Of a stretch of 64,000 nt of DNA, positions 9,115 to 23,066 are shown piece by piece; the stretch's first letter is position 1; the number at the start of each line of letters is the position of its first letter. The DNA lies in assembly GCA_965199875.1 (NCBI GenBank), contig OZ241346.1:868001-932000 (forward strand), given 5' to 3'. This DNA is from VXYL01 sp965199875. Lineage in GTDB: Bacteria; Pseudomonadota; Gammaproteobacteria; Pseudomonadales; Azotimanducaceae. The notes beneath the pieces are model-generated. The model was not told the DNA's origin, made no database searches, and worked only from the letters and a program-made list of their open reading frames with translations. Made by a program: the position numbers and the translations under genes.

Positions 9115-10407
9115 GTGGGCGCCCGCAACGTCGTGGTCATCGGCACCCAGTGGGGGGACGAGGGCAAGGGCAAGATCGTCGATCTGCTCACCGAGCGGGC
9201 CGCTGCGGTGGTGCGCTTCCAGGGCGGGCACAACGCCGGCCACACCTTGGTCATCAACGGCGAAAAGACCGTTCTGCACCTGATTCCGTCCGGCATTCTG
9301 CACCACGGCGTGCAGTGTCTGATCGGCAACGGCGTGGTGCTGGCGCCGCAGCCGCTGCTGCAGGAGATACGCGAGCTGGAGGAACGCGACGTGCCGGTGC
9401 GCGATCGCTTGAGCATCTCGCCAGCCTGCCCGTTGATCCTGCCCAGCCACGTTGCCATCGACAACGCCCGGGAGCGATCCCTGGGGCAGCAGAAGATCGG
9501 CACCACCGGGCGCGGCATCGGCCCGGCCTACGAAGACAAGGCGGCCCGGCGCGGCGTGCGGCTGGGGGACCTGTTCTACTGGCAGCAGTTCGCGGCAAGG
9601 CTGGCGGAAGTGATGGACTACCACAACTTCCTGCTGCGCAGCTACTACAAGGTGCCGCCGGTGGACTTCCAGAAGACCGCCGACGAAACCCGCCGGTTGG
9701 CCGACGAACTGCTGCCCATGGTGGCCGACATCGGCCCGCTGCTGCACGAACTGCGCTCGGCCGGCAAGAACATTCTGTTCGAGGGCGCCCAAGGTTCGCT
9801 GCTCGACATCGATCTGGGCACCTATCCGTTCGTCACGTCGTCCAACACCACAGCCGGCGGCGCGGCCTTCGGCAGCGGCTTCGGCCCGCTCTACCTGGAC
9901 TACATCCTCGGCACCACCAAGGCATATGCCACCCGGGTGGGTTCCGGCCCTTTTCCCACGGAGTTGTTCAACGACGTGGGCAAGCGCCTTGCCAAACGCG
10001 GCTGCGAATTCGGCGCCACCACCGGCCGACCGAGGCGCTGCGGCTGGTTCGACGCCGTGGCTACCCGCCACGCCGTGCAGATCAACAGTCTGTCGGGCCT
10101 CTGCCTGTCGAAGCTCGACGTGCTCGACGGCCTGGAGACCATCCGCATCTGCGTCGGCTACCAGAACCCCCAGGGCGCGCCGGTGGAGGCCCGCTTCGAC
10201 AGCGAGTTCTACTCCGCGATACGGCCGATCTACGAAGAACTGCCGGGCTGGCAGGAATCCACCGTCGGCGCCCGCTCGCTGGACGAGCTGCCGAGCGCGG
10301 CGCACGCCTACATCCGGCGCATCGAGCAGACGGTCGGCGCACCGATGGCGGTGATCTCCACGGGGCCCGATCGCGACGAGACGATCATGCTGGAGCAGCT
10401 GTTTTGA
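9115..10407 (+). CDS. purA: adenylosuccinate synthetase
   Basis: Joins IMP and aspartate with GTP to make adenylosuccinate, the first committed step to AMP. The GTP-binding loop GTQWGDEGKGKIVD is at the N-terminus; QGGHNAGHT, GTTGRGIGPAYEDKAARRG and EGAQGSLLDID are all intact. The GTG start follows an AAGGAGCTTAA ribosome site. Length is 430 residues. The partner enzyme PurB is also in this window. The stop overlaps a small Trm112-like gene by four bases. Confidence 0.96.
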   Translation: MGARNVVVIGTQWGDEGKGKIVDLLTERAAAVVRFQGGHNAGHTLVINGEKTVLHLIPSGILHHGVQCLIGNGVVLAPQPLLQEIRELEERDVPVRDRLSISPACPLILPSHVAIDNARERSLGQQKIGTTGRGIGPAYEDKAARRGVRLGDLFYWQQFAARLAEVMDYHNFLLRSYYKVPPVDFQKTADETRRLADELLPMVADIGPLLHELRSAGKNILFEGAQGSLLDIDLGTYPFVTSSNTTAGGAAFGSGFGPLYLDYILGTTKAYATRVGSGPFPTELFNDVGKRLAKRGCEFGATTGRPRRCGWFDAVATRHAVQINSLSGLCLSKLDVLDGLETIRICVGYQNPQGAPVEARFDSEFYSAIRPIYEELPGWQESTVGARSLDELPSAAHAYIRRIEQTVGAPMAVISTGPDRDETIMLEQLF

Positions 10408-10595
10408 TCGATCCCAAGCTGCTTGCGATACTCGTCTGTCCGCTGTGCAAGGGCCCCTTGGTCCACCAGCGGGAACGCGACGAACTGTGGTGCGCGGAGA
10501 GCGGCCTCGCCTATCCCATCCGCGACGACATCCCGGTGATGCTGAGCGACGAAGCGCGCCCGCTGACGGAGGCGGAATTGGAGACCATGCGATGA
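10404..10595 (+). CDS. Trm112-like zinc-ribbon protein (YcaR family)
   Basis: A 63-residue protein starting MIDPKLLAILVCPLCKGPL and containing YPIRDDIPVML, which is the bacterial Trm112/UPF0434 pattern. In other organisms Trm112 activates methyltransferases; in bacteria the small YcaR-like proteins have no settled role. Only the first CPLC zinc-binding pair is complete: the second pair is replaced by LWCAESG with one cysteine, so metal binding may be partial. The TTG start overlaps the purA stop, which argues for co-translation with purA. It is short but well conserved in form. Confidence 0.85.
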   Translation: MIDPKLLAILVCPLCKGPLVHQRERDELWCAESGLAYPIRDDIPVMLSDEARPLTEAELETMR

Positions 10596-10635
10596 ATGCA
10601 TGTTGCGAACGCGCGGTCGATGCGGAGGAGGCCGC

Positions 10636-11583
10636 GTGACGACGCCATTGGCCTTGGCCAGCGACATGCCCGACGTGGCCAGCCGGGAAGTGCAGCACGC
10701 CGAAGGCACGCTGGACTGGGTGGGCATGGGCAACGTCCGCCAGCCCGTCGAGATACGCGACGGCGACCGCGTGCGCGGCGTCGACGCCCGGGTGCAGATC
10801 TACGTCGACCTGGCCGATGCCCAGGCCAAGGGCATCCACATGTCGCGGCTGTATCTCATCCTCGACGAGCACGTCGCCAAGGGACCGCTCGGCTGCGTTG
10901 GCCTGAAGCTGCTGCTGTCGTCCCTGGTGATGTCGCACCGGCGCCTCTCCGGGCAGGCGTTCGTCGAGTTCTCCTTCGACTACTTTCTGCGCCGCCGCTC
11001 GCTGGTGACCGAGAACTCAGGCTGGAACAGCTATCCGGTGACCATCCGCGGTTCGGCGACGGATGCCGGGATGCAGCTGGAGCTGACGCTGGGCGTGTGG
11101 TACTCGAGCACTTGTCCGGCCTCGGCGGCGCTGGCCCGGCAGCTGATCCAGCAGCGCTTCGAGCGCGAGTTCGGCGCCTCGAACAGCGTTCAGCCGGCCC
11201 GCGTCAAGAACTGGCTTGGCACCGAGGACGCCATCGCCGGCACGCCGCACGCCCAGCGCAGCATCGCCCGCCTGCAAGTACGCCTCGACGACCGCTTGCA
11301 GAGCTTCCCGCTCACCGCTCTGGTGGACGCGGTGGAGCGGGTGCTCGCAACCCCCGTCCAAACCGCGGTGAAGCGCGAAGACGAGCGCGAGTTCGCCCGC
11401 CTGAACGCCGCCAATCTGATGTTCTGCGAAGATGCCGGGCGACGGCTGAAGGCGATGCTGAACGCCCGCGACGACATCGAAGACTTCCTGGTTCGCGTCG
11501 AGCACCACGAAAGCCTGCACGCCCACGACGCGGTGAGCGTCTTCGCCAAGGGCGTGGCTGGCGGCTACCGGCCGCTGCCCTGA
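10636..11583 (+). CDS. folE2: GTP cyclohydrolase FolE2 (type IB)
   Basis: Opens GTP to 7,8-dihydroneopterin triphosphate, feeding folate and possibly queuosine synthesis. FolE2 is the metal-flexible alternative to zinc-only FolE. Visible signatures are TLDWVGMGNVRQPVEI at the N-terminus, FVEFSFDYFLRR, and the active-site cysteine block SSTCPASAALA. The C-terminal end has EHHESLHAHDAVS. The GTG at 10636 is chosen because GGAGGAGG sits just upstream and it gives about 315 residues; an ATG at 10600 would add twelve arginine- and glycine-rich residues. It probably continues the purA transcript. Confidence 0.9.
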   Translation: MTTPLALASDMPDVASREVQHAEGTLDWVGMGNVRQPVEIRDGDRVRGVDARVQIYVDLADAQAKGIHMSRLYLILDEHVAKGPLGCVGLKLLLSSLVMSHRRLSGQAFVEFSFDYFLRRRSLVTENSGWNSYPVTIRGSATDAGMQLELTLGVWYSSTCPASAALARQLIQQRFEREFGASNSVQPARVKNWLGTEDAIAGTPHAQRSIARLQVRLDDRLQSFPLTALVDAVERVLATPVQTAVKREDEREFARLNAANLMFCEDAGRRLKAMLNARDDIEDFLVRVEHHESLHAHDAVSVFAKGVAGGYRPLP

Positions 11584-11595
11584 CGCGGGCAACGC

Positions 11596-12390
11596 TCACG
11601 TCCGATGGCCCTCCCGCAAACGCCGCAGCGCGGCCTCCAACTCTGCAACGCGGTTTTCCGCGCGTTCGGCGCGGTTTTCCGCGCGTTCGGCGCGGCTTTC
11701 GGCACCTTCGGCGGCCGCCTGGGCACGTTCGGCGGCCGCCTGGGCACGTTTCTCGTCCGCCTCGACTTCGGGACGATGCCGGACGTCGGCACCCGTCGCC
11801 GCATCCCGGAAGCGAAGCAGCTCGCCGTCGGCGCGCACGTCCAACCCCAGCACCTCGCTGCGGATCACCCGCTCGCCGTCCTCCAGCCGCGATTCCAGCG
11901 CATGGTACTCGCCGTCCACCAGCTCGAACCCTTGCAGCCGCGGCTCGCCCTGCGGGTACACGTCGCCTTTCGGATCGAACAGCCAGTACTCCCGCACCCC
12001 CATCGCCCGGTAGCGGCAGCGCTTCAAGTTCCGATCCTTCGCCTGCGTGCCCGGCGACGCCACCTCCAGCACCCAGTCCGGCGGCTTGCCTTCCCGCCAG
12101 ACGAAGTAGCTCGAACGGCTGTGCGTTCCCACTCCGAACGCCACCAGCACGTCCGGCGCGATGCTGTTCTTGTTGTTCCCCTCCTCCGGGTACACCAGGA
12201 TGTCCGCCGCCACCAGCGCCCGCGGATGCGCCGCTTCGACGTCGCTGGCGGCGTTCAGGATGGCTCGCGCCTGCCACATGTTGTCGGCCATCGGCCTACC
12301 GTCCGAGCAGGGGTAGAACACGTCCTCCGCGGCGGCGGAGCGGACGTTCGGGGCGGCTCGGGCGGCCGCGGCCGGCAGGGGCGTTGGCAT
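11596..12390 (-). CDS. Uma2-family (DUF820) restriction-endonuclease-fold protein, copy 1
   Basis: PD-(D/E)XK-fold protein of the Uma2 family, common in cyanobacteria and many GC-rich bacteria, with no proven function. The nuclease core is visible as SIAPDVLVAFG, WVLEVASPGTQAKDRNLKR and YRAMGVREYWLFDP. The C-terminal tail is a repeated Ala/Glu/Arg heptad-like coiled coil (AERAENRAERAENR) ending in LEAALRRLREGH. The ATG at 12390 has a GGAGAA ribosome site and opens MPTPLPAAAARAAP. It is a near-duplicate of the gene immediately to its right, with a longer coiled-coil tail. Confidence 0.85.
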   Translation of the reverse strand: MPTPLPAAAARAAPNVRSAAAEDVFYPCSDGRPMADNMWQARAILNAASDVEAAHPRALVAADILVYPEEGNNKNSIAPDVLVAFGVGTHSRSSYFVWREGKPPDWVLEVASPGTQAKDRNLKRCRYRAMGVREYWLFDPKGDVYPQGEPRLQGFELVDGEYHALESRLEDGERVIRSEVLGLDVRADGELLRFRDAATGADVRHRPEVEADEKRAQAAAERAQAAAEGAESRAERAENRAERAENRVAELEAALRRLREGHRT

Positions 12391-12997
12391 GTGGCGGTTC
12401 TCCGTGGTGGCTTCTTGGCGCGGCCCAGGGCCGCGACGATGGCGAAAGTAGCATAGTCCCGCGCGGCCCGTGGCCGCGCCCTGTCGGCGTCGGTTCCCGT
12501 GCCGACTAGCACGGTCTCGGCAGACAGTGTCAAGGCGCCGAAAGCGCTTGTCTGTAGGACGATTGCCAGACGTCGTGTGCGACTTCTCACTGAATTGCTG
12601 TGCGCCGAAGTCCCGTCCGTCAGCGCTTCGGCCTCTGGCAGCCGAAGCGATGGCTTCCACTGGCGCGCCGTCTTTGGAGAACGCCCGGCGGCGTGATGCG
12701 GTAGAGCGGCTGCGGCAACGGGCGGGACTGCACACGGCCAGTCTGACCCCGTTCAAACCACGGTGACGCGTGAGCGCGAGTTCCACCACCTTGGAGAACC
12801 CGGCAACGTGTACGGCCGACACCTTGCGGCAGGCGTTTCGCCAAGGCCGTGGCCCGCGGCACTGGCGCTTCCCGACGTGGCCGACGACGCCGGGCGGTGA
12901 TGTCAGCCGCCAGCGGCTGCGCCAGCGTGTAGGCGTTGCCGTCGGGACCCATGAACGTCGCCGGCTTTCGCCAAGCTGGGGCACGCCTCCTGACCGC
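12391..12997. repeat. Duplicated upstream DNA between the two Uma2 genes, including a decayed copy of the ppdK leader
   Basis: No gene is supported here. From about 12,505 to 12,740 the sequence matches 13,860-14,110, the DNA between the second Uma2 gene and ppdK, including the block CAAGGCGCCGAAAGCGCTTG and even the region of the ppdK start, where ATG has become ACG. A third, shorter match lies at about 12,783-12,810 (CCACCTTGGAGAACCCGGC). The duplication unit was therefore Uma2 plus the ppdK upstream region. The remaining 12,811-12,997 shows nothing recognisable. Confidence 0.75.
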
Positions 12998-13750
12998 TCA
13001 CGTCCGATGGTCCTCCCGCAAACGCCGCAGCGCGGCCTCCAACTCCGCAACGCGGTCTTCCGCGCGCTCGGCGCGGCTTTCGGCACGTTCGGCGGCCGCC
13101 TGGGCACGTTTCTCGTCCGCCTCGACTTCGGGACGATGTCGGACGTCGGCGCCCGTCGCCGCATCCCGGAAGCGAAGCAGCTCGCCGTCCACGCGCACGT
13201 CCAGGCCCAGCACCTCGCTGCGGATCACCCGCTCGCCGTCCACCAGCCGCGACTCCAGCGGTTGGTACTCGCCGTCCACCAGCCCGAACCCCTGCAGCCG
13301 CGGCTCCCCCTGCGGGTACGCGTCGCCCTTCGGATCGAACAGCCAGTACTCCCGCACCCCCATCTCCGCGTAGCGGCAGCGCTTCAAGTTCCGATCCTTC
13401 GTCTGCGTGCTCGGCGACGCCACCTCCAGCACCCAGTCCGGCGGCTTGCCCTCGCGCCAGACGAAGTAGCTCGACCGCTTGTGCGTTCCGAGCCCCAACG
13501 CCACCAGCACGTCCGGCGCGATGCTGTTCTTGTTGTTCCCCTCTTCCGGGTACACCAGGATGTCCGCCGCCACCAGCGCCCGCGGGTGCGCGGTCCTGAG
13601 GTCGCCGGCGGCGATCATGATGGCGTCCGCCTGCCACATGTTGTCGGCCATCGGCCTACCGTCCGAACAGGGGTAGAACACGTCCTCCGCGGCGGCGGAG
13701 CGGACGTTCGGGGCGGCTCGGGCGGCCGCGGCCGGCAGAGGCATTGGCAT
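12998..13750 (-). CDS. Uma2-family (DUF820) restriction-endonuclease-fold protein, copy 2
   Basis: Tandem paralogue of the gene at 11,596-12,390, of about 250 residues. The nuclease-fold core is intact (SIAPDVLVALG, WVLEVASPSTQTKDRNLKR, YAEMGVREYWLFDP). The coiled-coil tail is shorter than in copy 1 because it has fewer AERAE-type units. Differences cluster in MWQADAIMIAAGDLRTAHP, at several single residues and in the tail. The ATG start at MPMPLPAAAARAAP has the same upstream GGAGAA as copy 1. It is transcribed away from ppdK, so the two share a divergent promoter region. Confidence 0.85.
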   Translation of the reverse strand: MPMPLPAAAARAAPNVRSAAAEDVFYPCSDGRPMADNMWQADAIMIAAGDLRTAHPRALVAADILVYPEEGNNKNSIAPDVLVALGLGTHKRSSYFVWREGKPPDWVLEVASPSTQTKDRNLKRCRYAEMGVREYWLFDPKGDAYPQGEPRLQGFGLVDGEYQPLESRLVDGERVIRSEVLGLDVRVDGELLRFRDAATGADVRHRPEVEADEKRAQAAAERAESRAERAEDRVAELEAALRRLREDHRT

Positions 13751-14104
13751 GTGGCGGTTCTCCTTGGTGGCTTGCTGGCGCAGCGCGTTGCGGCGTCGGT
13801 GGTGAAAGTAGCATAAGTCTCGCACGGTCCGTGGGCGCACCCTGCCGGTGTCGTTTCCGTGCCGACGGGCACGGTCTCGCGGACAGTGTCAAGGCGCCGA
13901 AAGCGCTTGTCTGTAGGACGCTTGCCAGACATCGCGTGCGACTTCTCACCGAAGTACTGTGCGCCGAAGTCCCGTCCGTTCCCCTTCGGCTTCTGGCCGC
14001 AAGCCGGGCGATGGCCGAATCCGCTGCCCCGCTGCCGCGCCACCTTGGAGGCCGCTGGCAACGTGATACGGTAGAACGCTTTGCCGAAACAGACGGAACC
14101 GCAC

Positions 14105-16804
<2,700 letters not shown>

Positions 16805-16811
16805 CATCAGC

Positions 16812-16838
16812 GCCATCGGCCTTGTCGGGGCCGACGGC
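16812..16838. terminator. Hairpin between convergent ppdK and SRPBCC genes
   Basis: GCCATCGGCC and GGCCGACGGC form a 10-bp stem with one mismatch around a 7-base loop, a few bases after the ppdK stop. There is no T-run, so it could act as a bidirectional terminator or only as an mRNA-end stabiliser. Confidence 0.45.
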
Positions 16839-16850
16839 CCGTCGTCCTGC

Positions 16851-17423
16851 CTAGGCGCTGCGCCGCACCATGTCGCGCCAGCGAAACAGGTCGCCCAAGT
16901 GCCCGGCGTAGAAGCGGCAAAGCCGTTCGTAGTCGTGGGTTGGCGCGTCGCCGTCGAACAGGCGCCGTAGCGCGTCCACGCCGCTGTGCCAGCCCGCCGC
17001 CACGCCGATCCACGGCGTGCCGGGGCCGCCAGGCTGATGGGCGAGCGCGCCGCCGCCCTCGAACACCGCGCCTTTCGACCAGGTGTCCAGCAGCGTGAAC
17101 ATCGTCGCCTCGCCGTCCGCGGCGATCTCGAAGCGCAGCCCGCCGGTGCCGACGTAGGCGCCCTTCGGCTCGGCGAAGTCGATGTGCTCGCCTTCTTTGA
17201 ACCCCGCGACGGTGTTCTCCCAGTGATGCTTGAACGCTCCGCCGATGCACAGTTCAAAAGCGTGAATCGGCATGCCCCACCACCTGGCGAGGCCCTCCGC
17301 GGTGCTGATGGTCCGCCACGCTTCGTCGAGCGGCGCGTTCAAACGGCGGATCCACGCCATGGCGTGGCGGTCCACCAGGCGGCCGGCATCCGCCAGCAGT
17401 TCGGTTTCGGCACGGGTTTTCAT
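16851..17423 (-). CDS. SRPBCC (START/Bet v1-like) domain protein
   Basis: About 190 residues with the AHSA1/SRPBCC pattern of a ligand-binding helix-grip fold: RRLNAPLDEAWRTIST at about 26-41, then LARWWGMP, GGAFKHHWENTV, and a C-terminal helix LFDGDAPTHDYERLCRFYAG. Such proteins bind hydrophobic ligands, and this one has no predictable ligand. The ATG at 17423 is chosen because the only GACGAGG ribosome-like site sits 12 bases before it; an ATG at 17435 has that site directly against it. It converges with ppdK and shares no operon. Confidence 0.75.
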   Translation of the reverse strand: MKTRAETELLADAGRLVDRHAMAWIRRLNAPLDEAWRTISTAEGLARWWGMPIHAFELCIGGAFKHHWENTVAGFKEGEHIDFAEPKGAYVGTGGLRFEIAADGEATMFTLLDTWSKGAVFEGGGALAHQPGGPGTPWIGVAAGWHSGVDALRRLFDGDAPTHDYERLCRFYAGHLGDLFRWRDMVRRSA

Positions 17424-17580
17424 TCGACAAAGCATCCTCGTCGTTCAGAGCCGCCAATCTACCTTGCAAGAACGCGCGAAGTGCCTTCCAACGTTGGATC
17501 GCTGCCCTGCAAGCCGCGGTTCGCGCCGGCGCGTTATCATTCGGCGCTTGATCGGCAACTTGAAGGACGACGGGGCCAGC

Positions 17581-17904
17581 GTGCGCAAAGACAAGCAGAA
17601 GGTGCTGAACGAGATCTGGGACGACGCTCGCGTGCGGAGCTTCCTGGGCAAGACGGCGCCCAGCCAGTCCGGGCGGCAGCTTCCGGGCGACGCGGACTTC
17701 TACGTGCTGCGCCATGCCTACCAGTCCATGCGCCCGGACGACTTCGCGCGGTTCCTGAACCTCTACGCCGCCGAAGGGCGAGACGTCGCCGCGAAGGACG
17801 GCCAGGGGCGCACCTTGGCCAACGTCATCGCCAGCCACGCCAACGCCGGGCCCTTCATCGAACTGCTGCACGCCCGCAGCGACGAGCAGAGGGGTTCCGG
17901 GTGA
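17581..17904 (+). CDS. PA4642-family protein
   Basis: Small cytoplasmic protein of about 107 residues that resembles the uncharacterised PA4642 family of pseudomonads: RKDKQKVLNEIWDDARVRSFLG, then YVLRHAYQSMRPDDFARFL, and an ankyrin-like tail GRDVAAKDGQGRTLANVIASH. The GTG at 17581 gives the family's usual start; a longer frame to the left exists but is not conserved in form. The stop overlaps the trxB start by four bases, so it is likely co-translated with trxB. Function unknown. Confidence 0.7.
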   Translation: MRKDKQKVLNEIWDDARVRSFLGKTAPSQSGRQLPGDADFYVLRHAYQSMRPDDFARFLNLYAAEGRDVAAKDGQGRTLANVIASHANAGPFIELLHARSDEQRGSG

Positions 17905-18857
17905 CCGCCAGCCCCGAACACCATCGGCTGATCGTGCTCGGCTCTGGGCCGGCCGGCTACACCGCGGCGCTGTATGCGTCGCGGGCGAACCTGCAGCCGC
18001 TGGTCATCACCGGCGTCGAAGTCGGCGGACAGCTCACCACCACCACGGACGTCGACAACTGGCCCGGCGACCACGACGGCCTGCAAGGCCCTGAGCTGAT
18101 GCAGCGCATGCAGACGCACGTGCGCAAGTTCGGCACCGTCGTCGTCAACGACCACATCCATCGAGCGGACTTGCGCAGCCAGCCGCTGCTGCTCGAAGGC
18201 GATCAAGGCGCCTACGCCTGCGACGCGCTCATCATCGCCACCGGCGCCTCGGCGCGGTACCTCGGCTTGCCGTCGGAAGAGGCGTACAGAGGGCGCGGCG
18301 TCAGCGCCTGCGCCACCTGCGACGGCTTCTTCTTTCGCGATCAGGACGTCGCCGTCATCGGCGGCGGCGACACCGCTGCCGAGGAAGCGCTGTACCTGTC
18401 GAATCTCGCCAGCAAGGTGTATCTGGTGCATCGGCGGAACACCCTGCGCGCCGGCAAGATACTTCAGGATCGGCTGTTCGAGCGCCAACGCCAAGGCATG
18501 CTGGAACTGGTTTGGGATCACACCCTCGCCGAGGTTCTTGGCGACGACGGCGGCGTCACCGGCGCCCGGCTCGCCAGCACGACGAACGGCAGCGAGCGCC
18601 AGCTTGACGTCTCCGGCATCTTCATTGCCATCGGCCATACTCCGAACACCGACATCTTCGCCGATCAGCTGGCGATGGCGGACGGCTACATCAAGGTGGC
18701 GAGCGGCCGCGACGGCAACGTCACCGCCACCAGCGTTCCGGGGGTCTTCGCCGCCGGCGACGTGGCCGACCACGTCTACCGCCAGGCCGTCACCTCCGCC
18801 GGTTTCGGCTGCATGGCGGCGCTGGACGCGGAGAAGTACCTCGACGCCCTCGCTTGA
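17901..18857 (+). CDS. trxB: thioredoxin reductase
   Basis: FAD- and NADPH-dependent enzyme that reduces thioredoxin. The 318-residue protein has the FAD motif LGSGPAGYTAALYASRANL, the redox-active CATC in SACATCDGFFF, and the NADPH motif VIGGGDTAAEEALYLSNLA. The C-terminal FAD motif is SVPGVFAAGDVADHVYRQA. GTG start overlapping the PA4642-family stop; the stop overlaps the aat start by four bases. The trxB-aat-infA order is conserved in pseudomonads. Confidence 0.96.
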   Translation: MTASPEHHRLIVLGSGPAGYTAALYASRANLQPLVITGVEVGGQLTTTTDVDNWPGDHDGLQGPELMQRMQTHVRKFGTVVVNDHIHRADLRSQPLLLEGDQGAYACDALIIATGASARYLGLPSEEAYRGRGVSACATCDGFFFRDQDVAVIGGGDTAAEEALYLSNLASKVYLVHRRNTLRAGKILQDRLFERQRQGMLELVWDHTLAEVLGDDGGVTGARLASTTNGSERQLDVSGIFIAIGHTPNTDIFADQLAMADGYIKVASGRDGNVTATSVPGVFAAGDVADHVYRQAVTSAGFGCMAALDAEKYLDALA

Positions 18858-19666
18858 ACCCGTTGGCGCCGAGGCAGCAAATGGCAGCGAATCCACACCT
18901 CCCTGGAGTGGCCGATGTCTCGGAGTTTCCCGACCCCGACCGCACGCCCGCCGACGGCCTCGTCGCCGTTGGCGGCGAGCTGACCCCCGAGCGTCTGCTC
19001 GACGCCTACGGCCACGGCATCTTTCCCTGGTTCGACAGCGATGCTCGGCCGGTGCTGTGGTGGTCGCCGGACCCTCGCGCCGTGCTGGCCCCCGAGCGCC
19101 TGCACGTCTCCCGGAGCCTCGCCAAGCGGCTGAACGCCCGGCGCTACCGGGTGACCGTCGACGTGGCGTTCGCCGAGGTGATCGCCGCCTGCACCGCGCC
19201 CCGCGCCAAGGAGACCGGCACTTGGATCACGCCGCGCATGCAAAGCAGCTACTGCCAGCTGCACGAAATGGGCTACGCGCACTCGGTGGAAGCGTGGCGA
19301 GGCGGCGAGCTGATCGGCGGGCTGTACGGCATCGCCCTCGGCCGGATGTTCTTCGGCGAGAGCATGTTCAGCCGCGCCGCGGATGCCTCGAAAGTGGCCC
19401 TCGCCCATCTGGCACGACAGCTATCGGCGTGGTCGTTCACCCTGATCGACTGCCAGATCGAAAGCGACCACCTGCGTTCTTTGGGCGCCGTGGCCATGCC
19501 GCGCCGCGAGTTTCTGCATCGGGTGGCGGCCAATGCCGCGTTCGAGACGCGCCGAGGCCGCTGGCGGCTGCACGCGAACGACGCCACGCCTTGGCGAAGG
19601 TCGCCGAGCTCCGAGCACGCGGCCCAGGCGGCAGGTCAGGTGGCGAGCGTCGCGCCAAGCGCTTAG
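18854..19666 (+). CDS. aat: leucyl/phenylalanyl-tRNA-protein transferase
   Basis: Adds Leu or Phe to N-terminal Lys or Arg, creating N-degrons read by ClpS and degraded by ClpAP, both encoded 1-3 kb to the right. The 270-residue protein shows DGLVAVGGELTPERLLDAYG, HGIFPWF, LWWSPDPRAVL, and the active-site stretch RMFFGESMFSRA with LIDCQ. The TTG start overlaps trxB; an ATG at 18881 would remove nine residues. The ate/bpt gene found between aat and infA in Pseudomonas is absent. Confidence 0.94.
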   Translation: MNPLAPRQQMAANPHLPGVADVSEFPDPDRTPADGLVAVGGELTPERLLDAYGHGIFPWFDSDARPVLWWSPDPRAVLAPERLHVSRSLAKRLNARRYRVTVDVAFAEVIAACTAPRAKETGTWITPRMQSSYCQLHEMGYAHSVEAWRGGELIGGLYGIALGRMFFGESMFSRAADASKVALAHLARQLSAWSFTLIDCQIESDHLRSLGAVAMPRREFLHRVAANAAFETRRGRWRLHANDATPWRRSPSSEHAAQAAGQVASVAPSA

Positions 19667-19745
19667 AATGCGCCCCATCGAACACATACGAGGCCGTTGG
19701 CGCGTTCGCGCCGGCTGCCGCGCCGGAGCGCAAAGCAGAATCTGA

Positions 19746-19964
19746 ATGGCGAAAGAAGAACAGATCGAGATGGAAGGCACGGTCGTCGACACGCTGCCCA
19801 ACACCATGTTTCGGGTGGAACTCGACAACGGCCACAAGGTCACCGCGCACATCTCCGGCAAGATGCGCAAGAACTACATTCGAATCCTCACCGGCGACCG
19901 CGTGAAGGTGGAGCTGACCCCCTACGACCTGACGAAAGGGCGGATCACGTTCCGAGAACGCTAG
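19746..19964 (+). CDS. infA: translation initiation factor IF-1
   Basis: 72-residue S1-like OB-fold protein that occupies the ribosomal A site during initiation. The sequence KEEQIEMEGTVVDTLPNTMF, then SGKMRKNYIRILTGD and the end DLTKGRITFRER, are typical. Own ATG with an 79-base gap after aat. Converges with clpA, with 63 bases between the stops. Confidence 0.97.
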   Translation: MAKEEQIEMEGTVVDTLPNTMFRVELDNGHKVTAHISGKMRKNYIRILTGDRVKVELTPYDLTKGRITFRER

Positions 19965-20027
19965 GGATTGCTCGACAGCACGGACCGAGGCACTTGGAGC
20001 CGGCAACCTCGAGCTGCTTTGCGCCGT

Positions 20028-22286
<2,259 letters not shown>

Positions 22287-22384
22287 GTGGTTTCCTCGGG
22301 CTTAAGGGGGAGGCGTCGCCGAATGTTCCTGCTGTTGCCTTCCGTCGGTTGCTGGTCTGTTGACGTTGGGCCGCCTCGGTCGCC

Positions 22385-22810
22385 TCAGTCGCTCATCTCG
22401 ACCGTGGACCGCAGCGGATGATTGTGCTCCTGGGCGTAGGCGTTCACCTGTTCGGACTTGGTCTCGGCGATGTCGCGGGGAAAGATGCCCACCACCGCGC
22501 TGCCCGTGGTATGCACGGCGTACATCAGCTGCCACGCCTTTTCTTCGTCCATGCGGAAGAAGCGCATCAAGACGACGACGACGAACTCCATGGGCGTGTA
22601 GTCGTCGTTCAGGATGATCACCTTGTAGAGCGGCGGCTTTTCCAGCTTCGGCTTGGCCGGGCGCACCTTGGTGACGGTGTCCGCGTCGTCGTCGCCGAAA
22701 CCAGGGTCGCCGCTGGCCAGAACGGGCACCACGCGCACGCTCGCCACAGCCACCCGCCGGCGGACTTCGCCAGCTGGCACTGCCGGCACCCCATGACGGG
22801 CGGTATGCAT
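22385..22810 (-). CDS. clpS: ATP-dependent Clp protease adaptor ClpS
   Basis: Adaptor that binds N-degron residues and delivers them to ClpA. The conserved core has PLYKVIILNDDYTPMEFVVV, the MRFFRMDEEKAWQLMYAVH helix, and GSAVVGIFPRDIAETK. Pockets for N-terminal hydrophobic residues are therefore intact. The start is uncertain: ATG at 22810 gives 141 residues and has a GAGG upstream. A TATGAT -10-like box at 22874-22879 would place the transcript start just before it. A GTG at 22738 would give 117 residues, closer to the E. coli length. Upstream frame extends further but looks like leader. Confidence 0.9.
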   Translation of the reverse strand: MHTARHGVPAVPAGEVRRRVAVASVRVVPVLASGDPGFGDDDADTVTKVRPAKPKLEKPPLYKVIILNDDYTPMEFVVVVLMRFFRMDEEKAWQLMYAVHTTGSAVVGIFPRDIAETKSEQVNAYAQEHNHPLRSTVEMSD

Positions 22811-22953
22811 GGCCAGACCCTCAACCTCGAACGTCTGAGTGCGAATATAGGGCATCTTCAAGGGCATCGCCAAATCATAACGCAAGTCCCCAAGACGCGC
22901 GTTCCAACCGCCCTCGCACCCGCATTGCCGCGCAAACAACTCGCGCCTCTGCC

Positions 22954-22983
22954 TTGACAGGAACGCGGCGAAGGTGGACATTA
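22954..22983 (+). promoter_or_regulatory. Possible sigma-70 promoter for cspD
   Basis: TTGACA at 22954-22959, an 18-base spacer and ACATTA at 22978-22983 lie about 80 bases before cspD. The -35 is perfect and the -10 is weak. It sits in the divergent clpS-cspD region. Confidence 0.4.
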
Positions 22984-23066
22984 CTGTGCGAGTCGATTCC
23001 ATGGCGGGCCAGTCTGCTTGGCAAAGCGTCGTCGGATCAACGCAACCTTGAGGGAGGGTCGCCATC

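Noticed and set aside
10592..10639. 15-codon ATG frame overlapping the Trm112-like stop
   Set aside because: Too short and without support; its region serves as the folE2 ribosome-binding leader.
12620..12952. 110-codon minus-strand frame between the two Uma2 genes (MGPDGNAYTLAQPLAADI)
   Set aside because: Arg-rich beyond the first 20 residues and lying in duplicated leader DNA; no family or ribosome site seen.
19965..20027. Possible tRNA or small RNA between infA and clpA
   Set aside because: No cloverleaf or conserved T-loop was found; only 63 bases between convergent stops.
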